Translations under genes and position numbers: made by a program
Assembly: GCA_037954325.1 (NCBI GenBank)
Contig: JBBMNZ010000030.1
Span: 3,867,001 to 3,931,000, forward strand
Length of the DNA: 64,000 bases
Direction of reading: 5' to 3'
Origin: Fistularia commersonii
Taxonomy: Eukaryota; Chordata; Actinopteri; Syngnathiformes; Fistulariidae
In this document: positions 33,440 through 44,279 of the stretch, piece after piece
How positions within the stretch are numbered: the stretch's first letter is position 1
Layout of the letters: each line of letters begins with the position of its first letter
Notes under the pieces: model-generated
Databases searched by the model: none
Seen by the model: the letters and a program-made list of their open reading frames with translations, nothing else
Told to the model about the DNA's origin: nothing

Positions 33440-34780
33440 ATTTTTGCATAAATATCTTGTGGAAATCCCTCTGTGGGCAGAAGAACTTGGGCATCTCCGT
33501 TGGACCATTTCTCAGCGGTTGTGTCATTTCGTTGCCCGTAGCAACAGTTTTTTTTTTTTTTTTTTTTTTTTTTAAATGGCACTCTGTGGTCTGCAAGAAG
33601 TATCTGGTAATGGGAGTAGCTTACGAATTCCACCAAGCACCTACGTCGCACGAAACTGTAATAAGATCCTGCTTTGGAGTTGGAGTTTATAGGGTTCTAG
33701 GAGCCTCTGCTGCATGACCAAAAACGCTTCCAAAAAGGTCCGGAGACCTCCGAAAAGTCCCTCTAACCTTTCACTGAAAAGTGAAAACAACCAGTCGCCG
33801 TCGCCTCCATCGCTGACGGACACCAACCTCCTCCCGTTTCATCAAATCACAGGTTTAAGAAGCTCGAAAGGACGAAGGCGGGAGCGTCTGTCGGATCGAA
33901 ATGTTCACCATGAACTTCAAAAGGACATTTACAACTACCGAAGGTTTAAGATAAAAAAAATATATATAAACGTTGACGTTTGACAGTGTAGGAGAACGTA
34001 TCGGACGTGAAAAGTAAGATTCAGACGGAGAGAGCGGGGAAGATGATACAACGGAGGATGAAGCAGGGAGGAAGGCGGAGGGAGGAGAAGGCAGGCGGGG
34101 AGGATCGTTTTCAGAGACATTTTGATGAATGAGCTGAGTTTTAGGCCAGTGGCGGTACAGCTAAGCCAGAAAATTATACACTTCTAAACAACTTCACACA
34201 ACAAGAGAAGGGCCCGGATCCAGCGCCGCACAATAGGCCCGCGCACAATAGACCGCGGCGAGCAGAACACTTCCCATCACGCTCGTGGATTGCGCTATTA
34301 TGCCGAGCCGGGGCGGAGGAGGAAGTGAAATGCTTTCACGTACTGTAGTTACTCCTCTAAAGGCTGATTGAAAAATAAAAGCTGGGTTTTAAATTTTTTT
34401 TTTTTTTTTTTTTTTTTAAAGAAAACACATGCTTGCCCTGCAACATAAATAGCAAAAAAAAAAAAAAAAAAAAAAACAGCAATATCAATAAAGAAGAAAC
34501 AAAACTTTCTCAATTTATAAATGATAAAAAAGTTATAAAATTTCAGCTGGTTGCCCTTCACTTGTTTACATCCAGATCAAGCCCAGCCTCTTCTATCTGG
34601 CGTTTCCCGAAATAAGCTATTCAAAATATTTAGGAAAAAAATATATGAATTTGATAGTTTTGGATTGAAAATGCTGTTGAAGTTCTGCAACCTGTGATAG
34701 TAATCAGACAGAAGGAGTGTTTTTCAAAAATAAAAACATCTGAGAAACTGGAAGCCAAAATCTGTCACTGAGTAATTATG
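33440..34780. other. non-coding stretch with long A/T homopolymers
   Basis: T runs at 33549-33573 and 34393-34417, A run at 34454-34476. No gene supported. Confidence 0.55.
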
Positions 34781-34781
34781 A

Positions 34782-34783
34782 TG

Positions 34784-34817
<34 letters not shown>
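34782..34817. repeat. (ATA)n trinucleotide repeat
   Basis: About twelve ATA/AAT units after ATGATG. Confidence 0.95.
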
Positions 34818-34821
<4 letters not shown>

Positions 34822-34886
34822 CACTGTAATTAAGATAGAGATTGATAAACAATATTGCATTGATTGTCTAATTACTTCATTTTTCC

Positions 34887-34919
34887 AGTTATCAGTGGGA
34901 TCAGATCCCACTGATAACT
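34887..34919. repeat. perfect 33-bp palindrome (16-bp arms, 1-base centre)
   Basis: AGTTATCAGTGGGATC (34887-34902), a single A, then GATCCCACTGATAACT (34904-34919), an exact reverse complement. It could form a hairpin or cruciform. It lies between an ATA repeat and a TG repeat. Confidence 0.97.
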
Positions 34920-34937
34920 CAAATGTGAAAGCATTTT

Positions 34938-34961
34938 GTGTGTGTGTGTGTGTGTGTGTGT
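34938..34961. repeat. (TG)n microsatellite
   Basis: Pure TG run of 12 units. Confidence 0.96.
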
Positions 34962-35289
34962 CATTGTTGGAAAGATTTGGGCTTCGACGACTCAGTGTTA
35001 TCAAGAGATTAATCACTTTGTTTCCCGGTTTCGTTGCCTTTTTTTTTTTAAACCCTGACATGGATATTTTGGAGTTGTATCTTTCCACATAAAACCCCCC
35101 AAAAATGACTTCACAACGCTTCTGGCTGTCGGTGCTTCTGGCTGCCATCCATGAGCCTCATCGTTCCGGAGGAAATGGGGAAGACTGATGAGGCAGTGGG
35201 AAGGACTTTGACTCACAGAGAGGATGTCAGGCAGAGTGGAAAAATTCTCCTTTTTTTAAATTAGATTCGTCAATATGATAACAAGGGCG

Positions 35290-35350
35290 GCAAAGGGGGA
35301 GCCGGGGTTATAGCGCTTCGTGGCAAGAAGATCCCTGGTTGTAGGTCTCC
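35290..35350 (+). repeat. fragment of dispersed fish repeat (SINE-like)
   Basis: AGCGCTTCGTGGCAAGAAGATCCCTGGTT resembles the core at 42195-42235 (GCAGTAAGAAAGATCCCTGG). It leads into the ~40-bp minisatellite. Confidence 0.5.
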
Positions 35351-35389
35351 GTATGATGTGTAAATAATATACTGTATATGTCTATATAT

Positions 35390-36090
35390 TGCCTAAATGA
35401 GGGGGTGAATGGTTTATCTATGACATATTATTAAGAGGGTGAATCGTTGAATGTCTCTATCAGGGCGGGCAAACTACGGCCCGCGGGCCGCATCTGGCCC
35501 GTTGGTCTTTTTAAACCGTCCCGCCAAAGATTGGCACAGAATTCCTACTTGATGTGAATGATTGGATCGATGAATGTTGGAGCTCAAACGTGAGAATTTC
35601 ATTTTTGGAGCTACTTGACAACACATGAATGAGCCGGACGTGAAGTTACAAGGGAAAAAACGATTCGTGAGATGAAAAGTGAATTTCCGCGAAGTAGAAT
35701 GAGTCGTTTTGATGGTATTTACAGATATATTAACCCTAAACGAACCTCGCTCGACCCTTTACGAACCTCCCGGCTACAGTTATCTGTTATTGTTAGTTTT
35801 ATCTTTTCAACAACAGTCAGCATCTTCTTGCTAATCTCGCGGTCTATATCAGACTTTTGGGTGGGTGATCGTAGAATCAGACCAGTCTGATATGTACTGT
35901 TAAATGCATCCTTTTTTTTATATGTATCGGATTTTGTGGTGACCCGGCCCGTCTGTCAAATTTTAAAAATCAATGCGGCCCCAGAGTCAAAAAGTTTGCT
36001 CACCCCTGGTGTATATGATATGTGAATGAATGAAGCATGGTGTGTGTATATATCTATATGTTTGGATAAGAGTGTAAATGGTTGCATGTC
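35390..36090. repeat. degenerate ~40-bp minisatellite, split by a hAT element
   Basis: Units such as AATGAGGGGGTGAATGGTTT and AAGAGGGTGAATCGTTGAAT then GTCTCTAT precede the hAT at 35461; more units follow to about 36090. Same unit as at 46180-46486. Confidence 0.7.
35461..36008. mobile_element. non-autonomous hAT element, family C, copy 2
   Basis: Starts CAGGGCGGGCAAACTACGGC and ends AAAAAGTTTGCTCACCCCTG. Flanking octamers GTCTCTAT (35453-35460) and GTGTATAT (36009-36016) agree at 6 of 8 positions, a decayed target duplication. The interior shares the GATTGGCACAGAATT and GGAGCTACTTGA segments of the other copies but has diverged or been replaced after about 35650. Confidence 0.85.
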
Positions 36091-36508
36091 TATAAAAAAT
36101 AGGAATTCGCTGCCCAGTCATGGATGGGTGCCGGATCGAAAAAAAAGTTCGACTCAAAAGAGTTTTGAAACAATTTGTGCATCGAAAAATGCTCCAAAAA
36201 GAAAAGATGATTTATTTTACAAATAACACAAAACACTTATTCTCGCATGTATGACATTTAGAGCAAAAAAAAAAAAATAAAAAAAATTGGCTCTTATATG
36301 TTGCTTATGCTTATATGTGTTCACAAATATTTTATTGTGGCGCCATTTTTTAAAGAGAAGAGAAGGATCATGTGATTGATTCCCTCCTTTTTTATTTTTT
36401 GCACCTCTTGATTTATGTATGACATTTCAACATTTTTAACATTTTAACACAATAACATATCATTATCTTCATGACTTTTTGAGAATTAAACAAGGGTTTT
36501 GTGTTATA

Positions 36509-36798
36509 CAGGACTGTCTCAAAAAATTATAATATTGTGATAAAGTTCTTTATCTTCTGTAATGCAATTAAAAAAAACAAAAATTACTTTTCATGATATT
36601 CTAATATTTTGAGATAGCATTTTTGAGTTTCCTTAAGATGTAAGCCATAATCAGCAATACCAAATTAATAAAAGACTTGCAATATTTCAGTTGATTTGTG
36701 ATGAATCCAGAATGTATGACATTTTTGTTTTTGTATTTGCATTACAGAAGATAAAGATCTTTATCACAATATTGTAATTATCTGAGCCGCCAGTCCTG
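36509..36798 (+). mobile_element. Tc1/mariner-type MITE, family A, copy 4
   Basis: CAGGACTGTCTCAAAAAATT at the left, GAGCCGCCAGTCCTG at the right, with TA on both sides (36507-36508, 36799-36800). About 290 bp and full length. Confidence 0.93.
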
Positions 36799-36956
36799 TA
36801 TGTGAAATCAATTTTTTTTCCGAAGCATTTTTTTGGTGTGTGTGTCTAAATCGGACATATAAACGAAGGTGAATTGTTTTATTTCTCTATATACCATGTG
36901 ACAAAGGAATGAGAGGGTGAACTCTTGTATGAGTGAATGGGTGTGTGTTTCTAGAT

Positions 36957-37804
36957 CAGGGGTCCCCAAACTTTTTCCTGCGAGGTACAAATAACTTTTC
37001 CCTTCTCTGACGGGAGGCCGGGCCAGGCTGTAGCAAAAAGTGTGACGATCGCAGAGGTGTCTAAATTTAAACATTCATTGTTTTCCAGAAAGCCACACAT
37101 TGGATCTTGACAGGAAAAAAAAAAAAATCAGAAAATAAATGACATAATGAAATAAATAACTCTATTTATGAAATAAATAGTAACCAAATATCCCCTTTCA
37201 AGTTTTTCACAGAAAGAAAGACCAAGGAACATGGACTTTCTTGCAGACACAACTGTTTGCAGCTCTCTCATATCAAATTCACCGTGAACTTTTTGGACAA
37301 ATTTGCGTAACCCGAAAGCGCGCTCGAACAGAGGAGCGGTTAGGCTGAGCTCGGCGTACAAATGCACAATCTAACGGTCCATTTTTTTAGCTTTGAGAGT
37401 TTTGTCTGCTCGCATTTGGTCTTGCAAGCAATCATACTTGTCGTCGTGTCGGCGCGGATTCTTTGAATGGATCCACCGTCTCTTGACAGATGAGACAACC
37501 TTTTCTTTAAATTGAACCAAAAAAACAATCGTTTGTCCACTGCAGGTCAAACACCCTGCATTCTGAATATTTTTCTCTCCCCTTTTCGCCATAATCCGTG
37601 TTGTTTGACAGGGGTGTGTCCGGGATTTTTTTTAATTTTTTTTTGAGGAAGGGGTTTCAGATACGAGTGGAACAGTGTTAAGTTCCATGCATGCACAAGT
37701 CACGATTTTGGGTCCAGAATGAAAAAAAAAAATCATAATGCATGTCTAGTATTGTTCAGGGGTCGGGAAAATTGTTCAGGCGGGCCGTAGTTTGGGGCCC
37801 GCTG
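36957..37804. mobile_element. hAT-type element, family E, with 8-bp target duplication
   Basis: Starts CAGGGGTCCCCAAACTTTTT and ends GTAGTTTGGGGCCCGCTG, inverted repeats with the CCCCAAACT core. Flanking octamers TTCTAGAT (36949-36956) and CTCTAGAT (37805-37812) agree at 7 of 8. The CTCTAGAT type fits the vertebrate hAT preference for nTCTAGAn. About 848 bp. Minus-strand frames at 37128-37592 (starting MAKRGEKNIQ) may be a rotted transposase start but are too broken to name. It inserted in the ~40-bp minisatellite. Confidence 0.85.
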
Positions 37805-37812
37805 CTCTAGAT

Positions 37813-37990
37813 ATGTGTGAATGGTTGTATAAAACTATATAACATATGAATGAGAGGGTGAATGGATGCATGTCTATATGTGTCACTGTGATAAACTGGT
37901 CGCTTCTCGCCCGCTGACAGCCGCGGATGGGCTCCCGTATCCCTGCATCCATAGCTGCCGGCATAGATAATGGATGAATGAACGAATGCA
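37813..37990 (+). repeat. minisatellite units followed by dispersed fish repeat tail
   Basis: GTGTGAATGGTTGTATAAAA and AATGAGAGGGTGAATGGATG units, then GATAAACTGGTCGCTTCTCG and GCCCGCTGACAGCCGCGGATG with AGATAATGGATGAATGAACG. The latter is the end of the same SINE-like repeat seen reversed at 22140-22335, which links the minisatellite to that repeat. Confidence 0.6.
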
Positions 37991-38387
37991 ACGGTAACAG
38001 AGGAGTCAATTCATCCCGGATTCGTTATCACCCGTGAATATTCGCGTTTTTTGCCGAGGCGCCGGAGTGAGCCCCCGTTACACCTTTTCTGAGTAGCATT
38101 GAGATATAGGTAATGAAAAGGAATCGACCGAACTGGGACAACGGGACATAAAAAGCGGTGAAATAATACAGCGGCGCCGAATGCTGCTTAATCCCCACGC
38201 ATGCAAACATCAGGCGTTAGAACACGGCCAACCACTACCTCATTTACAGCATTAAACAGGAGAAAATGCAGGAAAGGCTCTTAAAAACTCAGCGCCAAAG
38301 TCATGCGGCGACGCTGAAAGTGCCAAAAACGCTAAGATCCAAAGAGCGATCGTACACTATGTATCACACAGAAGAAAGCAGCTAAGC

Positions 38388-38445
<58 letters not shown>

Positions 38446-39494
38446 GAGCCAAGTCCTCTACCAGGCACCTGGCAGTTTGCATGGTTCTTGGAGAGTCGAG
38501 GCCCTTGCAGGCGGGAGGTCAGACGGGAGGTCGCCGATCACATCCGGTTTAGTCCCGCCTCCATCTTTTTTTGTCGCGGTTACTCCTTGGAAAGAACAGA
38601 TTCCCGGTCCAAAGTCTCCTCCGACGCGGGAGGAAAACCACCTCTCTCCTCGCCGTGCTCTCAGCCGGACGGCTAATCATGAGCTCATCTGCGAAATGTT
38701 AACGCTTAACAGATGTCACGCCCGTCCAATCGCTTTTTTTTATCGAAATGGTTTAAAATCGGCTAAATGACGTCCACCATCAACATCTGCGTCGGGTTTG
38801 GTTATTAACCGAATGTTCATCGGAACGGCGATGCGGAATTTTCGCCCATGGATGTGTGTGTGTGTGACATTATTTTGCAACACTTTGCAAAATTTTCTTT
38901 CATAACACATCTTATGGAAGTCACTGTCTGCCTCTGCTGGCTCGCATGAGGCGTTGGAAACCTATAGTTGTTTTGTTTGGCCGGGTTCTACGCTCAGGTG
39001 TTTGGGGTGGCAAGCGAAGCCGAGACCACCCTCAGACGGCGACATCTTTTCAAAAACGGCGGTGATTTAACTCCCTCCTTCAAGGTATCTGACTTCTGTT
39101 TCCGTGCCGCCGCTCGGGGCGACCTCGGAAAGGGAGTGCATGGTAGGTGTTCCTGTGTTGAAATTTTTTTTTTTTTTTTTTTCCCCCTGAAAACCAACCT
39201 GGATTTTAATGAACCAAATGGAGCGGCGCCGCTTTTTCTTTTCCACTTGGTTTAAAAAAAAAAAAAAAAAACAAGCCCGAAGGTCCGACAGCCTTTTTTG
39301 ACTCACCCAGCTGCTCAACACTCCGTGTCCCGCAGGAAAAATACGATCATGGTTTGAAAACAAACATCTGCATTGGTATCTGATCATTTACTTTTTCTTT
39401 CGCTCGCTTCATTTTTATCCAATCATCTCCCTCCATCTCCCCTGCCGCCTCTTCTCTCACACCAACTCAGCTATCCTATATTAATGTAAATAAT
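37991..39494. other. non-coding stretch, no gene seen
   Basis: Unique DNA around a long GT tract at 38390-38444, with T/A runs at 39164-39182 and 39254-39270. At 39440-39470 there is a scrap of the LINE tail (CTCTTCTCTCACACCAACT). Confidence 0.5.
38390..38444. repeat. (GT)27 microsatellite
   Basis: Pure GT run of about 27 units. The Cys-Val frames starting here are artefacts. Confidence 0.98.
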
Positions 39495-39600
39495 CATTAC
39501 ATTACATTACATTGCATTTGGCAGACGCTTTTATCCAAAGCGACTTACAATAGAGGACATAGGGACTGCAAATACACTTACAAATACACGAAGCACAGGA
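39495..39600 (+). repeat. widespread teleost repeat ('GGCAGACGCTTTTATCCAAA')
   Basis: ATTACATTACATTACATTGC then ATTTGGCAGACGCTTTTATC and CAAAGCGACTTACAA: a motif I recognise as one of the commonest interspersed sequences in teleost genomes. Class not assigned. Confidence 0.75.
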
Positions 39601-41590
39601 AATATACAGAACAGTAAGCTTGGGTTAGTGAGTGTTTTTTTTTTTTTTTTGACAAAGACATACACAAACGTACACACACTGCATAGCCTAACTTGCTGAA
39701 CTTGCTAATCATAAACACGTCGCAAGATAAATGAAATAATGTGTTTGTAAGCGTGCCCCTGTTATTTACTTTGTTTAACTCTTAATCCACATTCACCCTC
39801 TTTTTATTACTGTGTTGTGCCTTCAAGCCACCGGGGGCAGTAATCACACACACACCATCTCTGACACACACACCCATCCATCAAGTGTGTGAACAATCCT
39901 TAAGGCCTTAACATTACTCTTGTTTGCAGTGATAGAGTGCCGGACAACTCTCTTTCTCCGTTTCCCCCCTTCTTGTTCTCTTGTCTTTCTTTTATTCTCC
40001 TTGTTCGCCGCCTCTGTGTGTCTTAATCTTGTTTCCTCACGTACTATTACCCTAAATCTCTGTCGCGCGCCAAAACCTCCTTCACCTCCTTCACCCCGGC
40101 CTCCGACCCACTCCACTGGTTCTCTCCCATGCATAAAACACTCCGTTGGAGGTTTCGGTTGTTATCAATCATTGTGATTATAATCTGTTTCTTAATGACG
40201 CCGTTCACGCGTTCATCGCGTCTGACTAACGGTGGATTTTAACATGGAGTAAATGTGAGGCTTTTTTCGTGAAGTGTGTGTGTGTTAAATGGGACGAATC
40301 CGTGTTTCTGAAATAAGGCCTCCTAGACAGCGTAAGAGCTCCGCGTTGCCGACGCATCAAGTCGAGATTGAGAAGCGACCTGAATATTTGCACATTTTTT
40401 CCAAACCCTGTCGATCCAAAGTCGCTCTCATTTCGAATCTGAATTATTTAAATGAAACTTGGGGATTGCATTGTCATTTGGCATTTATTACATTGCTTTT
40501 CATTTAAAGAGGCCAGAAACTTCTTTTTGGATCCCAAAGATAAACTTATTTCAAGTTATCTTCCCCGAAAAAACGTTCAGTTTGATTTATTTTTTTCATT
40601 TTTCAGATTTTTTTTTTTTTTTTTTTACGAAAATGTTTTTGTTTTCCATTTTTTAACGCCGCTGGATTTGTTCTTTTTCAAATATTCCCCGTCGCTTGCG
40701 GAGGACAAATATGGGGAGGGGGGGGGTTGAGAGTGTGAGAGAAATAGGGGCGAAATGATAAATTGGAAAAGTGTGTGAGAATTAAAGAGATGCTAAAGAG
40801 GAAAAAGAGGGATGAACAATCTGGGAGGCAGAAAGAGGAGAAAAATGGACCCGTGTGTTCGGCCTGATGTATGTGTGGCTGCGGCGGCGCAACCGGGATT
40901 GATTTTGGGATGGCTGTCTGTCAACAAGCCAACCAGAGAGGAAATAAGCAGCGGTGGAGCGAAGATTGATTACCATGGTAACGGACGGATGTAATGATCA
41001 GTAGGTGTAAATAGAAGCTTCACACGGCCGACATCGGGAAACAGTCTTTTTTTTTTTTTTTTTTTTTTTTCTTTTTCTGACCAGAGTTCAGGAGGGAAAA
41101 TCAATTGTGACATCAATTTGTGTATTTTAAAGCGCCCGTTTCGTAAACTTTGCGGTAACTCGTTGCAGAGTAACCGTTGTCATGGCGATAGACGAAAGGA
41201 AAAAAAAAAAAAAAATTGACACCCTCGGCAAACGAGGTGGGTTTTCGTTCATAACCCTCCTTTCCGGTTACACAACCTCCCGGGGGAGGGAAAGGGCTTG
41301 ATTTACGGCGATCGAGGGAACGCAGCCCGAATAGGCTGGAGCCGGAAACGCCGGCATTGGCAATTTCCCCTCCGTCGTTTTTTAAAAAAATACTCTAATA
41401 ACACTTTCTGTGTGTTTCCATGTTGTGAAGTGATGATCCGCCGTCCAGAGCCAGGATGCCTTTCTCCACACATCACCGCTCACTGACGTCACCGACCAAA
41501 CGGTGTTTCTTGAATCGCGCCTCGAAACTGCCGCGACGCTAATCAAAAGAATATCACCGGTTGGATCGATTTGGTCAAAGATGTCGCTGG
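39601..41590. other. non-coding stretch with T/A homopolymers
   Basis: T runs at 39637-39650, 40611-40626 and 41047-41070, A run at 41201-41215; otherwise unique. No gene supported. Confidence 0.5.
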
Positions 41591-41636
41591 GAGAAGCAAA
41601 CATCTGGGCAGTCTTTGTGTTTTTCCCACTGCCGTA

Positions 41637-41873
41637 AAGGGATCAGTCTGGAAATAACGCCATTTTTGGTATATCTGACCCGCATTCTGCGACCCGTGAA
41701 GCCGTTAGCGCTCTCGCCTCACGGCCCAGGTGGGGTTCGAGGTCACGTCTTCGGTCGCGGACCCGAAATATCCCGCCGGTTACAGGAAGACTTTAAAAAT
41801 TTGCAAAAGAGAGATGATTCTTTTCGGACCTTCGAGGCTCGGTCACCACGGCGATATTGAGTCTTGTCAAAGA
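41637..41873 (+). repeat. left arm of a large inverted duplication
   Basis: Pairs with 42297-42531 in reverse complement. Over about 227 aligned bases (41637-41863) I count about 8 differences, so roughly 96% identity. Both arms keep an open frame of about 75 codons reading LTRILRPVK, LALSPHGPGGVRGH and RRLQEDFKNLQKRDD. The core (GTTAGCGCTCTCGCCTCACG, GGGGTTCGAGGTC) resembles the head of the SINE-like fish repeat, so the frame is probably not a gene. Confidence 0.93.
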
Positions 41874-41945
41874 GCCCCCCAAAAAAAGACAAACACGCAG
41901 AAGAATTTAAATTTATTCTAGCATTACATTTCGTGCAAAAATCGG

Positions 41946-41981
41946 CTCTTCTTCAGAGTTTGGTGAGCATCTGAAGAAGAG
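41946..41981. repeat. 11-bp perfect hairpin in the spacer of the inverted duplication
   Basis: CTCTTCTTCAG (41946-41956), a 14-base loop, CTGAAGAAGAG (41971-41981). Confidence 0.9.
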
Positions 41982-42184
41982 TTTATACGTATTACAACAT
42001 ATCTTATGTGAGATTCAAGATTCGAAGCATCTACTGTCACATGTACAGTGTAGAAAGATGCTTCCCTGCCTCTCTCCGGTGCCCTGACGCTCACAGGGTT
42101 CTAGTCTTGTCAGGACAACGTCTGTCGGCGTCCAACATGGTGGAAGATCCTGCTCGGAGTCTTTACAGCAGAGCGGGAGACCCG

Positions 42185-42305
42185 CCGGCGGTTTAGCAGT
42201 TCCGCCTCGCAGTAAGAAAGATCCCTGGTTGGGTCCCGAAAGAGCGTTTCTGTACGGAGTCTCCATGTGTCTGCGTGGGTTCCACGGGGTTCTCCGGGTT
42301 CTTTG
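42185..42305 (+). repeat. dispersed fish repeat (SINE-like), plus orientation
   Basis: GTTTAGCAGTTCCGCCTCGC, AAGAAAGATCCCTGGTTGGG, then ACGGAGTCTCCATGTGTCTG and CGTGGGTTCCACGGGGTTCT. This is the arrangement of a common teleost repeat with a tRNA-like head; class uncertain. It lies in the spacer next to the right inverted arm. Confidence 0.65.
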
Positions 42306-42531
42306 ACTCAATATCGCCGTGGTGACCGAGCCTCGATGGTCCGAAAACAATCATCTCTCTTTTGCAAATTTTTGAAGTCTTCCTGTAACCGGCGGGTTAT
42401 TTCGGGTCCGCGACCGAAGCCGTGACCTCGAACCCCACCTGGGCCGTGAGGCGAGAGCGCTAACATCTTCACGGGTCGCAGAATGCGGGTCAGATATGCC
42501 AAAAATGGCGTTATTTCCAGACTGATCCCTT
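42297..42531 (-). repeat. right arm of a large inverted duplication
   Basis: Reverse complement of 41637-41873, separated by about 420 bp. A small deletion near 42305 relative to the left arm (GACAAGACTC versus GACTC). Confidence 0.93.
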
Positions 42532-42534
42532 GCG

Positions 42535-43170
42535 TGCACCTGGGAATGTTTGTTTTGCGTGCCGACCGCAGAACCGCAGACGGGGTGTAGATGCTTCGCC
42601 TTTTGTAGTGTTCCTTGCGTTGACGGTGGCAAAAGTTCAATCCCTTAAAACATAATTGAAATGTGTTACATTTTAGCTGTTGTTTTAGTATTATTGAAAT
42701 GTCCATTGAATACCTCATGGCCTTCTATGTCCTTGTTTGGGTTTGGCAATCATGTATCTCCCCCCCCTTTCAGGCGGTAACCGTGCTGACCGCCTTCTAC
42801 ATGTAGGTCCGTCTCGTCGTTTGTCCGAAAAACGATCGGTTTGATCTTGTCGAGTGTGTTTGTCCTTGCCGCTTTCTGCTTTCCTTAGAGACTAAGCTAG
42901 TTATTTTTGAGTCCGGTATTTGATTTTGTCCGGTGCGTTTACCCTCGCCGCCTTGTTCTGTTTATATCTGTATTGTTTTGGGGATAAAGTGACATCCTAA
43001 TGGTTTGACCTGAGTTTTTTGGTAATAAAACATTTTACAGGAATCTCTCGTCTGACCCACCATCGCCCGGCAGTGTCCGCTCGACACGCCTCCCAGACGA
43101 AAGAGCATGCAGGAGGCTCATCGGATGCCTTCTCACTTTGAACACACTTTGAAAGAGGCTATTTCATAAG
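42535..43170. other. non-coding stretch, possible retroelement or transcript 3' end
   Basis: 42790-43090 is T-rich with repeated GTCCTTGCCGC/CCCTCGCCGC motifs and ends GGTAATAAAACATTTTACAG, which resembles a polyadenylated 3' untranslated end. No open frame supports a gene. Confidence 0.3.
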
Positions 43171-43325
43171 TACCGTAATTTCCGGACGATAAGCCGCGAC
43201 TTTTTTCACGCAAACAATGCGGCTAATATGTGGACTTTTTGGGGTGGGGGAAGCTAACGAGCTTCACGCCGCTAAAACGTTTATCCTCGTCACATCGGAC
43301 CGATGAAATGACCGGGAAATTTTGA

Positions 43326-43408
43326 GTCTGTTCAACTCCGACACCGAAGATGACGACTTTGACGGTTTTAGTACGCAGGAGGAAGCCCGAGATAGCGATC
43401 GGCTAGCC
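43326..43408 (+). pseudogene. pogo-like transposase C-terminal remnant
   Basis: Reads SLFNSDTEDDDFDGFSTQEE. An acidic tail with LFNSDTE…DDFDGF ends many pogo/Tigger-type transposases. The frame runs straight into a hAT end (CAGGGGTCAGCAACCCC) at 43409. Confidence 0.6.
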
Positions 43409-43560
43409 CAGGGGTCAGCAACCCCTAGCACCCAAAGAGCCATTTGGACCCGGTTTTCTCGGAAAAGAAAACACTGGAAGCCGCAGTTACTATTTGACGT
43501 CTAAAATAAAGGTACCACTGTATATATTGCTTTTTATTACCTTTACACTTTGTATAAACA
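43409..43560 (+). mobile_element. hAT-type left end inside the pogo-like element
   Basis: CAGGGGTCAGCAACCCCTAG, then AGAGCCATTTGGACCCGG, is a typical hAT left end. The preceding octamer GGCTAGCC is not found again downstream, so the right end is lost or diverged. Confidence 0.6.
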
Positions 43561-44279
43561 ATTGTGTGGTGTGTTGCCTCTGAAATTCACAAAGTATTAC
43601 GGAGAAAATAAAATTTTATTTACGTGATGAACTCATTTTGAGCTATGGGCTTTCAGAGCGCGTAGCGGAGCCTTGACCTGAATTTTAAAAATAAAAAATC
43701 GGGAAAAAATCACTGTCATTAAAGAATAAAAAATAAATATTTGCAAAATATCTTCATAAATATTTATTTTACCTGGTTTATTGGACTTCTGCTCCTGAAA
43801 TTCTGCGCACAGCATCTGCAAATCGGGACTTTACCGGCTGGTGGGTACACCGGCTTGCGCGAGTGTGACGTTATTTTGAGCGGTGAAAAATAATGAATAT
43901 AATTTTATTTAATATTTCAAGATCACAATAATCTTCCAACTTAGAACTTAAAGTTAAAAAAAGACTTAACACAAATAGTCCGGAAATTGTATCATTATTT
44001 TATCACATAAGCAATTATGTGCCACCTTCTATCTTTCAAAAATAGCGTTGCTATTGTTATTTTGCTTTTTTTTTTCCCTCCATGTGTTGACACAACGGGC
44101 CCACACCTGAACCTCAGGACTGGGGTTTGTTTTGAAATCTGGCGTTTAACCAGTATCCGCAAATAGACCAGAGAACGCCATCATTGTGGCGCTTTGTTGA
44201 ATATTTATGGAACGCTGCAAACATGAAGGCCACTTTAGTGTCGAAGCTGCCTGACCGAGGCCGCCGGACCGAAGCACTG

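Larger units (their letters stand above)
43173..43990 (+). mobile_element. pogo/Tigger-like element remnant containing a hAT end
   Basis: Left end CCGTAATTTCCGGACGATAA follows TA at 43171-43172. Near 43978 GTCCGGAAATT matches the left end in inverse, so it is taken as the decayed right end. A C-terminal transposase scrap lies at 43326-43408, where a hAT-type end begins. Confidence 0.6.

Noticed and set aside
41715..41760. tRNA gene in the inverted-duplication arm (GGGGTTCGAGGTC)
   Set aside because: The arms do not fold as a tRNA; it is more likely a tRNA-like head of a SINE-type repeat.
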